Assembly: GCA_964564635.1 (NCBI GenBank)
Contig: CAZMAR010000001.1
Location: 992,001 to 1,056,000 of the forward strand
Length of the DNA stretch: 64,000 bases
Direction: 5' to 3'
Source: Tepidaquicella sp964564635
Lineage (GTDB): Bacteria > Bacteroidota > Ignavibacteria > Tepidaquicellales > Tepidaquicellaceae
A model generated the notes under the pieces. It worked only from the letters and a program-made list of their open reading frames with translations. It made no database searches and was not told the origin of the DNA. Within the stretch, counting starts at the first letter, position 1, and every line of letters starts with the position of its first letter. The position numbers and the translations under genes were made by a program. Shown here piece after piece: positions 8,499 to 18,014 of this stretch.

Positions 8499-9615
8499 AA
8501 AAAATTTTTGGTCTTATTGGAACAACCCTGGATACAAATGGATATAAATAATTATAGAATTTCTCAAAATATTTATAATACGAAGGATAATCCCTAAAAG
8601 ACTTATTTGGACTATTCCAAATTTTTTCGAATTCCTCTTTAGAAAAATCCAGCTTATTCAAAATATAATCAATATCATTCCTAATTTGATGCTCATCATA
8701 AGGTTTTTTATCTATTCTTATCAAGGCTTCCTCCCTCGAAATTTCTCCACTTAAAACCTGAGCAGAATAAGTGATTTTTCTTTTATCAATTCCAAACTTT
8801 TCATATTGCCAATAACCTATTGCAAATTTCGTGAACAAATTTTCATGATGATGTTCACCATAATATTCCCAGTCAAATTTTTCTTTTAGAAATTCCTGAG
8901 CTTTCTTTTTTTGGTAATCTAAAAAGCTATAAACAGGAATCATTTTTATGTTTTTAAAATAACCAAAAAATAATAGTTGCAAAGGAGATAATAGAGGATA
9001 TGAATTCAACTTAACTCTACCGAACTTTTTATGTAAAAATCTAAGTTGCTTTTCATCAGAATATGTCCATTCTGTAGGCTGTTTTCCTTCGGAGCGGAAA
9101 TCATTGCCAATGAAAATATATTTTACTTTTTCTTTAGCTGCTATTTTGTAAAGTATTGCTCTGATTGCCATATCAGTTGGAGCATCAATCCAGGGTAAGG
9201 AAGCAAGCATATAACAGCGCATAAGATCTTTTATTTCTTCATAATCTATGACATAAGTTTCTAAATCAACATTTAGAGCACTGGTCATTTTTTTTATATT
9301 TGAAACAGCAATTTCAGAATTCCAACCGTTATCAAGATTTACTGCTAATGGTCTCAAACCATATTCTTTCGCGATAAAAAGTAGGTAAGAACTATCTGTA
9401 CCTCCACTTATGCCAATAATACAATCGTATTTATTTCCTTTTCCTTTTCTTTTCACATTTTCTAAAATTTCAAGCCATCTTTTTTTGCCTTTCTCACCTC
9501 TCGGGAAATCTTCCATCAACTTTAATTGAATTTTTGCATAATTGGAAATTCCATCTTTATCAAATTTTATTCCAGGGATTGTTTCATCCCAAACACCTAA
9601 TTTACATATTTTCAT
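8473..9615 (-). CDS. N-acetyl sugar amidotransferase (WbpG-like)
   Basis: A 380-residue PP-loop ATP pyrophosphatase. The loop SGGTDS is at residues 70-75. The family adenylates an N-acetyl group of a nucleotide sugar and replaces the oxygen with ammonia from HisH/HisF, giving an acetamidino group, as in WbpG of P. aeruginosa or PseA/LegN-type enzymes. The N-terminus reads CKLGVWDETIPGIKFDKDGI, where the paralogue at 46149-47273 has two CxxC pairs; here only the first Cys remains, so the zinc-binding knuckle is probably lost. The gene overlaps the GT4 gene upstream by 14 bp and hisH downstream by 26 bp. A decayed near-copy lies at 5400-6517. Likely substrate: a UDP-diacetamido-uronate from the WbpI-like route (inferred). 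Confidence 0.88.
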   Translation of the reverse strand: MKICKLGVWDETIPGIKFDKDGISNYAKIQLKLMEDFPRGEKGKKRWLEILENVKRKGKGNKYDCIIGISGGTDSSYLLFIAKEYGLRPLAVNLDNGWNSEIAVSNIKKMTSALNVDLETYVIDYEEIKDLMRCYMLASLPWIDAPTDMAIRAILYKIAAKEKVKYIFIGNDFRSEGKQPTEWTYSDEKQLRFLHKKFGRVKLNSYPLLSPLQLLFFGYFKNIKMIPVYSFLDYQKKKAQEFLKEKFDWEYYGEHHHENLFTKFAIGYWQYEKFGIDKRKITYSAQVLSGEISREEALIRIDKKPYDEHQIRNDIDYILNKLDFSKEEFEKIWNSPNKSFRDYPSYYKYFEKFYNYLYPFVSRVVPIRPKIFYEYDERKK

Positions 9616-10543
9616 CGATTACCGTTTGATATATTTCATAGATTTTTTTCGCAATTAGCTTATTATCGTAGCTTTTGATTTTTTCTCTGCCATTCGTCCT
9701 TCCTTTTGTTCTGGAAAACTTGATCGCCAGTTCAATTTTTTCAGCTACATCATCCGGATCAAATGTAGTTAGATAACATCCTTCTGTATCTCCAATAATT
9801 TCTTTTATATCACCCACATCAGTTGCAACAATGGGGCAGTTGCAAGCCATAGCTTCTTTAATGATCTGGGGAGAACCTTCAGAAAAAGAGGTTAATAATA
9901 ATAAATCAACAGCATTCAATAATATATTGACTTCTTCTCTTTTTCTATTTTTAAGTTCCAACAATTCACATTCATTGTTTAAATTTTTTACCGCTTCTCG
10001 AGCTAAAGAATAATTTTTTACTTCATTATCAAAGCGGGAAGAAAACAAAATATAAATTTTATTTTTGTCTAAATTTAATTTTTCTCTGCATATATTTTTA
10101 TCCATAGGATAGCTTTCCTCAAAATTTATTCCACAAGGGATCAAATAGTTACTTTTTTTCGAACTTGACAACATGTTTTTAGAAACAATTATAGAGGTTC
10201 TGGATAAAGAGCAAGCAATATTTGAAAATTTCTTATTTTTCTTAATATTTAAATCACTTCCATGTAAAGTTAAAATAACTGGTTTGATTCTTTGTAAATT
10301 TGCCAAAATCCCACTTAAACCAAAATGTGCATGAATTAAATCAGGATTATATGATTTTATCTTTTTTCGTAATGGTATCAGATTTTTTAAATACCCCAAT
10401 ACTCCTTTTCCTTTAATGAAAAAAGTATCATAGTCGACCTTAAAATATTTTTTTAAAGCTTCTGCTTGCTCATATATAAATGCCTGATGGATTTTAAAAT
10501 CAAAATCAGGTGCATTACCCGAACATACTATCAACACCTTCAT
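9602..10543 (-). CDS. Glycosyltransferase family 4
   Basis: A 313-residue GT-B glycosyltransferase, on the short side for GT4. The N-terminal domain has HAHFGLSG and LTLHGSDLN near residues 90-115. The C-terminal donor site shows SFSEGSPQIIKEAMACNCPI near 220-239, containing the E-x7-E arrangement of retaining GT4 enzymes, then VGDIKEII. No membrane segment or signal peptide is visible, so it acts on the cytoplasmic face, adding a sugar to the lipid-linked repeat unit. It lies 9 bp downstream of the next GT gene and overlaps the amidotransferase gene. The sugar specificity cannot be read from sequence. Confidence 0.85.
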   Translation of the reverse strand: MKVLIVCSGNAPDFDFKIHQAFIYEQAEALKKYFKVDYDTFFIKGKGVLGYLKNLIPLRKKIKSYNPDLIHAHFGLSGILANLQRIKPVILTLHGSDLNIKKNKKFSNIACSLSRTSIIVSKNMLSSSKKSNYLIPCGINFEESYPMDKNICREKLNLDKNKIYILFSSRFDNEVKNYSLAREAVKNLNNECELLELKNRKREEVNILLNAVDLLLLTSFSEGSPQIIKEAMACNCPIVATDVGDIKEIIGDTEGCYLTTFDPDDVAEKIELAIKFSRTKGRTNGREKIKSYDNKLIAKKIYEIYQTVIDENM

Positions 10544-10552
10544 AAAGAAAAC

Positions 10553-11677
10553 TTAAATTGTTTCATAAACCTTAAGATATTTTTCGACCACAACATCTGT
10601 AGAAAAAATGCTTCTTCCGATTTGAGAATTTTTTACTCTGTCCTGCTGAACTAAATACTTAAAATCCTTGTCAGATAAATCTTCAAATTTTTCCACCAAC
10701 TTTCCGGAAGCAAAACGGGAAATGTATTCTTTAATACTATCAACTGTTTTATTGGCAATCACGGGTAAACCGCAACAAACATATTCGCTGAATTTAATAG
10801 GAGAAGCAACTTCATTAACTACGCTCTTATCCCGCCAAATAATACCAATGTCCGAAGCATTGAGATAAACAGGCATCTCTTTATAGGGAACAAAACGATT
10901 TATCACATTAGGTTTATCAATGATTTTTTTTGAGAGATTAAGTATTTTATAATGTTTATTGGCTAAATATTGAATCAAATTCATATTTTGCCAATTTGCA
11001 TCACCACCAGTAGAAAAAACGATTAAGAGTTCATCTTTTTCGATATTTAGCTCTTTCCTTTTTCTTTCTCTCAATTCAGTATCAAAATAAAATTTTCTGC
11101 CCGCAAGACCAGGGATAATTGTAATTGCTTTTGAATGGATACTTGTTAGTTTCATCAAGTAATTTTTCAAAGAATTGGACACAGAAACAACTCTGGCAAC
11201 ATTTTGTAATGACCGCAATGCCTTTTTGTAATTATATACTTTCAAAATTTTCTGTAAGCGTTTTATATTGAAATATTCCTCTACCTCCTCTATACTCGCT
11301 CCGCGCACATCTGCAATTAAAAATTTCTTTGCTTCAGGTAAAACTTGTAGGATATGAAATGCTAAAAGTTCGCCACGAGTATGAATAATGCTTTTATCCA
11401 AATCTCCATCAAAAGATGAAAGTGCTTTTTTGATTTCTTTCTGAATTAATTTATTGTAAAAAGGATAATTTGGATATGACCGATAAGATATAATATCTAT
11501 CCCCGGATTTAAATTTTTTTTCTGGAGTAGATCTTTTTCAGCATCATTTCTAATACCTAAACAAAGAGCGATCTTCTCGAAAACACTCTTTTCAGCAACC
11601 GAATTCAATAGTTCCAATACCTGTGAATCAAACACAGAACCAATTCCATTACAAAAATATAGCAGATTCTTTTTCAT
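10553..11677 (-). CDS. Glycosyltransferase, GT-B type
   Basis: A 374-residue protein with a GT4-like layout: an N-terminal Rossmann half ending around VVSVSNSLKNYLMK (about residues 161-174) and a C-terminal half with IVFSTGGDANWQN, YLNASDIGIIWRD and EYVCCGLPVIANKTVDSIKE. The usual second-Glu loop is degenerate, so it is a divergent member. It overlaps the GT2 gene upstream by 4 bp (ATGA arrangement), which supports co-translation. The role is presumed to be transfer of one sugar of the repeat unit; donor and acceptor are unknown. Confidence 0.75.
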   Translation of the reverse strand: MKKNLLYFCNGIGSVFDSQVLELLNSVAEKSVFEKIALCLGIRNDAEKDLLQKKNLNPGIDIISYRSYPNYPFYNKLIQKEIKKALSSFDGDLDKSIIHTRGELLAFHILQVLPEAKKFLIADVRGASIEEVEEYFNIKRLQKILKVYNYKKALRSLQNVARVVSVSNSLKNYLMKLTSIHSKAITIIPGLAGRKFYFDTELRERKRKELNIEKDELLIVFSTGGDANWQNMNLIQYLANKHYKILNLSKKIIDKPNVINRFVPYKEMPVYLNASDIGIIWRDKSVVNEVASPIKFSEYVCCGLPVIANKTVDSIKEYISRFASGKLVEKFEDLSDKDFKYLVQQDRVKNSQIGRSIFSTDVVVEKYLKVYETI

Positions 11678-12606
11678 TTAAATTGAATAGATGATTTGCC
11701 GGTTTCCCCAAACAAACCTCTTAACAAACCCAAATAGTAATATTTCAAAATGGAAAGTGAGCCAATACGATAAAACATTTTTACCTTTAGGGGGAAAGTA
11801 ATCACCTGCAGAAATAAGTCATAAATCAAATAAAGATATAATTTAAATTTCTTAAAATATAGCACCCGATTGCGCATCATTAAATAATACATAAACTTGT
11901 ATCCTGAAATATTTTTTTTCGACCAATCGTGATGGTGCCAGATTTTTGTTTTTGATGTTACAACGATTTTAATATTAGCATTTTTCGCTCTAAAACCAAA
12001 ATCAATTTCATCATTATAAATAAAATATTTTTCTTCAAACAATCCTATTTTATTATAAACTTCTTTTTTTAAAAATGTAGCCCCACCACACACATAATCT
12101 ACTAAAAAATAATCAGGCAATTGTGTATCTCTTAATAATCTATTCGTATAATAATTATACTTGTTCTGTGTTTTAAAATTTACTTTAGTTCCAAACTGTT
12201 GTATAATTTCTTTATGCTTTTCAGCGTTACCATTTAGTATAACGGAACTTATTACCCCAATATCATTTTGAGAAGATAAATATTTTATAAAGACTTCTAA
12301 ACAATTATTATCCAACTCCATATCAGGGTTAACAACAAATATATAATCTACTCCATCATTGATTGCTTTAGCACATCCAATATTATTACCTTTAGCAAAG
12401 CCCATATTTTCTTTTAATATTATGTATTCGATATCAAATTTAAACTTATTATTCAATCCTATGGAGTACTCAACTGAACCATCACTAGAGTTATTATCAA
12501 CAAAATATATTTTAAAATCTTGAAAAGATTGTCTTTTTAAAGATAAAAATAATCTTTCCAGATGATGTTTTTCATTAAAAACTACCAAAATAATCCCTAT
12601 TCTCAT
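11674..12606 (-). CDS. Glycosyltransferase family 2, rhamnosyltransferase-like
   Basis: A GT-A enzyme of about 310 residues. VVFNEKHHLERLF opens the nucleotide-binding domain, VNPDME carries the DxD-type metal site, and IYNDEIDFGFRAK holds the likely catalytic Asp/Glu. HHHDWSKKN and the hydrophobic tail match WbbL-type rhamnosyltransferases. The frame can start at 12633, but I prefer the ATG at 12604-12606. It gives the canonical MRIGIILVVFNE start, is preceded by AAGGG six bases upstream, and avoids overlap with the epimerase gene. Acts at the cytoplasmic side of the inner membrane on the growing repeat unit. Specificity for rhamnose is only a family tendency. Confidence 0.82.
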   Translation of the reverse strand: MRIGIILVVFNEKHHLERLFLSLKRQSFQDFKIYFVDNNSSDGSVEYSIGLNNKFKFDIEYIILKENMGFAKGNNIGCAKAINDGVDYIFVVNPDMELDNNCLEVFIKYLSSQNDIGVISSVILNGNAEKHKEIIQQFGTKVNFKTQNKYNYYTNRLLRDTQLPDYFLVDYVCGGATFLKKEVYNKIGLFEEKYFIYNDEIDFGFRAKNANIKIVVTSKTKIWHHHDWSKKNISGYKFMYYLMMRNRVLYFKKFKLYLYLIYDLFLQVITFPLKVKMFYRIGSLSILKYYYLGLLRGLFGETGKSSIQFK

Positions 12607-12617
12607 TTTTTCCCTTG

Positions 12618-13610
12618 CTAATCTTGCAACCATACTTTTGGTAATTTTTCTGTTATTTCAATATTTTTAAAATCTTTAGTTTTTTTAGCTCCGTGCTTTT
12701 TAACCCATTCTGCCATTTTTCTAACCCCTTCTTCAAGAGACCAAATCGGATTATAATCAAAATATTTTTTTAATTTATCATGCGATGAATAAGCATGTTT
12801 TACTTCATTCCTGGGCTCTAAGTATCTTATTTGGACTTCTTTATCCATTACTTTTTTGATAACAGATATTAGTTGGTTTATTGTATATGGTTTGTCTGCT
12901 CCAATGTTGAATATCTGATTATATGCATCTTTATTTTTTACAGATTTAGCTATTACTGGAGCAACATCAGCGATATAACTAAATGCTCGCGATTGTTCCC
13001 CATCCCCAAAAACAGTTAGTGGTTTATTTTGCAAAATTTGATTCATAAAAATTCCAATTACGTTCCGATATTTATCACCTATATTTTGTCGTTCTCCATA
13101 CACGTTGTGCGGTCTGAAAATAATATAATTTAATCCAAACATATCTTTTGTTATTTTTAATTCCTGTTCAACTGCAAATTTTGCAATACCATAAGAGTCT
13201 TCTGGCATTGGAATTATATCTTCAGTCATTGGTAATTGATTCTTTCCATATACTGCAATTGAAGAGGTAAATACAAAACACTTTATCTTATTAATGACAC
13301 TTTGATTAATAAGATTAACACTTCCTATTAGATTATTATTATAATTAAATCTCTTGATAAAATGACTTAAACCCTCTGCTGCATATGCTGCTAAATGATA
13401 TACAAAATCAAATTTATACTTTACAAATATGTTTTCTAATATTGGGTAATCACATATATCCCCTTTGATAAAAATAGCTTTCTTATTAAGGTTTTCAACA
13501 AATCCCCCACTTAAATCATCTAAAACCACTACTTGATGCCCCATTTCAACAAGGGAGTCCACAACATGTGAACCAATAAATCCAGCTCCTCCTGTTACTA
13601 AACTAACCAT
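12618..13610 (-). CDS. NAD-dependent sugar epimerase/dehydratase (extended SDR)
   Basis: A 330-residue extended short-chain dehydrogenase. The NAD-binding TGGAGFIGSHV is at residues 6-16, and SSIAVYGK with EDSYGIAKFAVEQ gives the Ser and the Tyr-x3-Lys catalytic set. Overall it resembles UDP-glucose 4-epimerase or UDP-glucuronate epimerase relatives from O-antigen clusters. It is likely to act on a UDP- or GDP-hexose. The start is well supported: a strong AAAGGAGG sequence sits 8 bp before the ATG, one of the clearest Shine-Dalgarno sites in the window. It follows a 533-bp gap, so a new transcript or re-initiation may begin here. Confidence 0.85.
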   Translation of the reverse strand: MVSLVTGGAGFIGSHVVDSLVEMGHQVVVLDDLSGGFVENLNKKAIFIKGDICDYPILENIFVKYKFDFVYHLAAYAAEGLSHFIKRFNYNNNLIGSVNLINQSVINKIKCFVFTSSIAVYGKNQLPMTEDIIPMPEDSYGIAKFAVEQELKITKDMFGLNYIIFRPHNVYGERQNIGDKYRNVIGIFMNQILQNKPLTVFGDGEQSRAFSYIADVAPVIAKSVKNKDAYNQIFNIGADKPYTINQLISVIKKVMDKEVQIRYLEPRNEVKHAYSSHDKLKKYFDYNPIWSLEEGVRKMAEWVKKHGAKKTKDFKNIEITEKLPKVWLQD

Positions 13611-13618
13611 AATATTAT

Positions 13619-13626
13619 CCTCCTTT
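13619..13626 (-). promoter_or_regulatory. Strong Shine-Dalgarno site for the epimerase gene
   Basis: On the minus strand the sequence AAAGGAGG is followed by ATAATATT and then the ATG at 13608-13610. Most genes in this locus have weak or no such sites, so this marks an independently well-translated gene at the end of a non-coding gap. Confidence 0.7.
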
Positions 13627-14143
13627 TTAATATTGCATTTTTATATATCAACTGTGAAAACAAAAAAAGGAACGCTTTTGAATTATAAAAAAATATAAAA
13701 AAAACATACTGGAGTCTAACAAAAAAGTAAAAATGACATCTATCATATAAATCTAAATAGCTTCTTTTTCTATTATAAAATAAGATGATAGTTTAATCAA
13801 GATAGTTTTCAAATTCTGCTAATCAATTCCTCCTTCTTCATATAATTCTGCCAGTGCCATAAAAATACTTTTACAAATTCATCAACTGGCATCCCTGAAA
13901 GTTATCAATGAATGTTTTACAAATTAAATTATTTAAATCTCATTATTATATATAATAGCAATATCTGTTTTCGCTTATAAAAATGGAATATCGTCGGTTG
14001 AGTATTAAATTTTAACAATTCTTCATTCTATTGAAAACCATTACACATAAAGACTCTGGTTATAAATAACAATTAATATAACGACTTTTGGATAATTTAA
14101 CTCTGAATTCATATTGTTTCCAAAAACCAAATAAAAAATTATG
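13627..14143. other. Gap without a recognised gene
   Basis: About 520 bp between two minus-strand genes. The only coding-like stretch is on the minus strand at about 13800-13883, 27 codons starting MPVDEFVKVFLWHWQNYMKK and ending in TGA. I do not recognise it; it could be the tail of a deleted gene. The rest is AT-rich with stops in all frames. Confidence 0.4.
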
Positions 14144-15223
14144 CTATAAGTCCTTTATAAAATTAACAATTTTCTCAGATGCATTCCCTCTTCCGTAAAA
14201 AAATTTATTAAACACAAATTTTTTCCCTTCTATTTTATCAAAGGTGTCTATAATTTTTTTTGTATTTGCTCCGGTTAAAAAGTTAAAGTTATTTTCTACA
14301 AGTTCCATCCATTCAGATTCATTCCTTAAAACAATACAAGGTTTTTTCATATAATAGGCTTCTTTCTGCAACCCTCCACTATCGGTTAAAACTAATTTAC
14401 ACTTCTCAAGAAGATATATTATTTCGAGATACCCTAATGGCTTAGATAAAACTATGTTGCATTCTTTTACTTTATTTTCTATATGCTTAATTTTAGATAA
14501 ATATAATTTTGTTCTTGGATGAACGGGAAAAATTATCTGATATCTTGTTGAAATTTTAATTAACGCTTTTAAGATTGCTTCCAGATTACTTATAATATTA
14601 GTGTTCTCCTCTCTGTGAACAGTACATAAAATAAAATTATTATTTAACCTCAAATCTGGCTTCTTTCTGAATTTTTTAAAATAAAGTAATACATCATACA
14701 TAACATCCCCACTGTTCTTAATAATAACATTATATTTATTAATACCTTCTTTTCTTAAATTATCAACCGCTAATTTACCAGGACAAAACAGAACTGTGCT
14801 AATTCTATCGGTTAAAATTCTGTTTACTTCTTCTGGCATTTTCATATTAAAAGATCGCAAACCCGCTTCAATATGAATAACCGGAATATTTAATTTACTT
14901 GCTGATAAAGCACCTGCTAATGTAGAATTTGTATCTCCATAAACAATTACAAAATCAGGTTTTTCTCTTAACAAAATCTTTTCTATTTCTATTAACATTC
15001 TACCTGTCATTTCTCCATGAGGTAAGGAGTTGATTTTTAAATTATATTCAGGCAAGGGTATTTTCATATCTTTAAAAAAAATATCGCTCATTTCATAATC
15101 AAAATGCTGACCAGTATGAACTATAACTTCGTGAATATTATTGCATTTTTTAAATTTAGCGCTTATTAAAACAGATTTAATAAATTGTGGTCTTGCCCCT
15201 ATTACAGTAACAATTTTTTTCAA
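14144..15223 (-). CDS. UDP-sugar 2-epimerase, WbpI-like
   Basis: A 359-residue non-hydrolysing 2-epimerase. Motifs: GARPQFIK, HTGQHFDYEMS, YGDTNST, HIEAGLRSFN, MPEEVNR, VHREENTN (the Glu of HREEN is present, unlike the paralogue at 3014-4111), PVHPRT and TDSGGLQKEA. The late segment RNESEWMELVENN replaces the ERPVT-GTN region of WecB. This EW-ELVE version is, as I recall, typical of WbpI-type enzymes that convert UDP-2,3-diacetamido-glucuronate to the manno form. That would fit the acetamidino module (WbpG/HisH/HisF) downstream, since WbpG acts on the WbpI product in P. aeruginosa. The earlier steps (6-dehydrogenase, 3-aminotransferase for this sugar) are not obvious in the window. Confidence 0.85.
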   Translation of the reverse strand: MKKIVTVIGARPQFIKSVLISAKFKKCNNIHEVIVHTGQHFDYEMSDIFFKDMKIPLPEYNLKINSLPHGEMTGRMLIEIEKILLREKPDFVIVYGDTNSTLAGALSASKLNIPVIHIEAGLRSFNMKMPEEVNRILTDRISTVLFCPGKLAVDNLRKEGINKYNVIIKNSGDVMYDVLLYFKKFRKKPDLRLNNNFILCTVHREENTNIISNLEAILKALIKISTRYQIIFPVHPRTKLYLSKIKHIENKVKECNIVLSKPLGYLEIIYLLEKCKLVLTDSGGLQKEAYYMKKPCIVLRNESEWMELVENNFNFLTGANTKKIIDTFDKIEGKKFVFNKFFYGRGNASEKIVNFIKDL

Positions 15224-15230
15224 AATATAT

Positions 15231-16970
15231 TCATTTAATTTTCCACAAGGTATAATTTCTAAAATTGTAAATCATTGTTAACGGTATCCCATTGGTAACT
15301 AATTCTTTCTGAAATCTATTGAACTCGTTAAAGCATTCTTTTTCCCATTTATAAGAAGAAGCTTTATTAACAAATAAAAAATATCCTTCCTTCATAAAAT
15401 CCTGTATTGTAGTTGTCATGACAATTTCATATCCGGATTCAGAACTGTTGTTTAATAATTTTTGGTAATAAGGAAGTAATAAAGTAGGATTTGTACAAAG
15501 AATTTTAAAAGGCTCCTCTGAGTTTTTTAAGTTATAGAATACAACTTTCCCTTTTCCAATAGTTTGAACCGTTTTCATCATAACTGAAGTTTCATAAGAA
15601 CGTGAAAGTATTGTATGTAAGGAAAATATACTCAAACTAAATAGAATAAAAATAATTATTAAGGGAAGTACATTTGTTAGAATTAATGAAAATTGCTTTT
15701 TATATTTTAATATATAATAAGTTATTATTAAAATTGATAATACAATTGAGAAAATAAAATAATACTTTCTTATACTCAAAAGGTTAGTGTAATACAAATA
15801 ATTAATATTAGAATAATCAATATTTTTTAAAACCAATAATATAATTACAAAAATAATTAAAAGTATTTTGATAACTTTTGAAAAGTGATTACCAATATTT
15901 TCTTTTATAATTGAAACAAGAAAAATAGAAACAGGAATAATTAAAATATTCAGATATCCGTGATATCTGGGTAAATTAATAAACAACCTTAAAAATACTT
16001 CGAAAGAAAGATAGAGAAATAAAATCCAGCTGATAAAAAATAATTTTTCCCTCGATTTTTTCATAAAATCCCTAATAATAAAAAAAGGTAAAATTAAGAA
16101 TACAATTGAATAATAATCTGGATGGAATAACATCTGAAATATAAATAGTGGATTTTCCAAAAAATGATTTTTTGAAATTTCATCCCCATAGTTTTTATAT
16201 ATATTTATAAAGTACAGATAATCACCAGTAAATACATATGCTATTAAAAGCAAAGATAATAGTCCTAAAACATTACCCAGAATATAATAAAAAATTTTAA
16301 TATCAAATCTTTTAAAATAAAAATAAATATACATCAGATTAATCACAAAAATTGCAGGAAGCCATTGCCTTACAAAAGTTGACAGAACTGTTAATATACC
16401 GCTGGATATTAATAATAAATAAGAAGGTATGCCTTTTCTTTGATACCCATAAAAAAATAAAATTAAAATAATTAAAATCCATAAATTTGAATAAGTATCA
16501 GTCAAAAAACTGCAGGTCATATAAGCATTAATCGGAAACAATGAATAAATAGCAATTGCTAAATTGGAAACCTCTTCATCAAAAAGATTCCTTACATATA
16601 ATTTCAATAGTAGAATAATAATAACTGAACATATAAATGAAAATACCTGGGTTGATAATAAACTGAAACCAAAAACTTTAATAAAGAGGGCTAATGGAAT
16701 AATTGCTAAGAGTGAACAATTAAACCTATGTTCAGTTAATGCGCCATAATTAGTAAATGTATAAAATATTTCACTTTTCAAATTAATTCCATTTTCAGCC
16801 CACTCTCTTGCAGACAAAGAATATTGTACCCCATCATAATTCGTGATGTTAGTATTTAAGTAAAAAATTTGCAAGAATAATATAAAAATAACTAACAGGA
16901 GAATGTAATTTTTAATTATGAATTTTTTATATCTTTCTACCATAGAATAAAAGAAACCTAATATACTCAA
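15231..16970 (-). CDS. Multi-pass membrane glycosyltransferase (GT-C, ArnT/PMT-like)
   Basis: A 579-residue membrane protein with roughly 11-13 hydrophobic segments and a C-terminal soluble tail. After the first membrane segment comes NYDGVQYSLSAREWAENG near residue 50, the acidic first-loop motif typical of GT-C enzymes using polyprenyl-phosphate sugars. It should act on the periplasmic face. It directly follows, and overlaps by 44 bp, a dolichyl-phosphate-mannose-synthase-like GT2 gene, which would make the lipid-linked donor. An alternative start at the Met at 16943 (MVERYKKF) would shorten the overlap to 17 bp and is quite plausible. Acceptor unknown. Confidence 0.75.
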   Translation of the reverse strand: MSILGFFYSMVERYKKFIIKNYILLLVIFILFLQIFYLNTNITNYDGVQYSLSAREWAENGINLKSEIFYTFTNYGALTEHRFNCSLLAIIPLALFIKVFGFSLLSTQVFSFICSVIIILLLKLYVRNLFDEEVSNLAIAIYSLFPINAYMTCSFLTDTYSNLWILIILILFFYGYQRKGIPSYLLLISSGILTVLSTFVRQWLPAIFVINLMYIYFYFKRFDIKIFYYILGNVLGLLSLLLIAYVFTGDYLYFINIYKNYGDEISKNHFLENPLFIFQMLFHPDYYSIVFLILPFFIIRDFMKKSREKLFFISWILFLYLSFEVFLRLFINLPRYHGYLNILIIPVSIFLVSIIKENIGNHFSKVIKILLIIFVIILLVLKNIDYSNINYLYYTNLLSIRKYYFIFSIVLSILIITYYILKYKKQFSLILTNVLPLIIIFILFSLSIFSLHTILSRSYETSVMMKTVQTIGKGKVVFYNLKNSEEPFKILCTNPTLLLPYYQKLLNNSSESGYEIVMTTTIQDFMKEGYFLFVNKASSYKWEKECFNEFNRFQKELVTNGIPLTMIYNFRNYTLWKIK

Positions 16971-17652
16971 ATGAAGTTTTTAAAATTTTCATCCTTGACT
17001 TTCCAATTCTATTACCAGAATCCAATATCATTGGAACTTCAATTATGTCTGCATTACATTTAATAGCCTTTAACAGAACCTCAAGCATTGATATAAAACC
17101 TGTCTGAAAAATGATAGTTTTATATTTTTTTTTAATATTCCGTAAAAGTTTTATTTTATATATTCTGTAAAATGAACTTAATGTTTGCACTTTAACTGAA
17201 AACAAAGTTCTTAAAATGACATTTGCAATAAAAGATAATGATTTTCTGATAAGGGTTGTATCTTTAAACCCTCCCCCTTGAGAATATGGTGAGGCAAGCA
17301 CTAAATCATATCCCAACATTGAAATATTTATCATCCTTTCAAGTATATTAATAGATGATGTATTATCTGCCTCCATAGTTATTACAATATCATTATCATC
17401 TTTTGAATTATCAAGTATCCAGTCAAATCCTAAATTAAAAGAATGCCCCGGTCCTATATTTTTATTTTTTGTAATTACTTTAATTTTTTTTTCTTTGAAA
17501 CTTTCTTTTATCTTTTCAACCGTCTTATCAGTAGAACAATCATCAACAAAAATATATTGAGCATCTTCAAGAAATGCCTCATTAGATAAATTTTTAAATA
17601 ATTTATCTATATTAGGTTCTTCATTATAAACAGGTATTAATATATAAATCAT
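16927..17652 (-). CDS. Glycosyltransferase family 2, DPM1-like
   Basis: A 241-residue soluble GT2 with IPVYNEEPNIDKLF, FVDDCSTDKT and ITMEADNTSS as nucleotide and metal-binding motifs. It has no C-terminal membrane helices, matching the short DPM1-type class that makes polyprenyl-phosphate sugars in the cytoplasm. The overlap with the GT-C gene downstream suggests a donor-synthase plus transferase pair. Sugar unknown. Confidence 0.82.
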   Translation of the reverse strand: MIYILIPVYNEEPNIDKLFKNLSNEAFLEDAQYIFVDDCSTDKTVEKIKESFKEKKIKVITKNKNIGPGHSFNLGFDWILDNSKDDNDIVITMEADNTSSINILERMINISMLGYDLVLASPYSQGGGFKDTTLIRKSLSFIANVILRTLFSVKVQTLSSFYRIYKIKLLRNIKKKYKTIIFQTGFISMLEVLLKAIKCNADIIEVPMILDSGNRIGKSRMKILKTSFEYIRFLLFYGRKI

Positions 17653-18014
17653 TTAATTGGTTTATACACATTAAATTTTGAATTTATAATTTTATTTTCT
17701 ATGCTACTAATAAATAATGATTAGTAAAGCCTAAATTAAATTTCAAGATAATATAAATTCTCTATAGATGCATTCTGAGTGTATCTTTTTAGAACAATAA
17801 AATATATTTTTTAGAAAAACATAATATTCTCTAATTATCATAAAATACAAATTCGCAATATCGTAGTAAACAACTAAATATAGACCTTTCTGAAATATGA
17901 ATCATGCATCTGTCATCTTTGAATATAATAATTAGATAAATATAATAATAATATTATGATAAATATATTATGAGAAATTTTTATTTTTTATATTTAAATA
18001 TTTAATTAAAATGT
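17653..18014. other. Gap without a recognised gene
   Basis: A 362-bp, very AT-rich stretch between two minus-strand genes. I see no coding-like frame, hairpin with T-run, or repeat that I can support. Confidence 0.4.
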
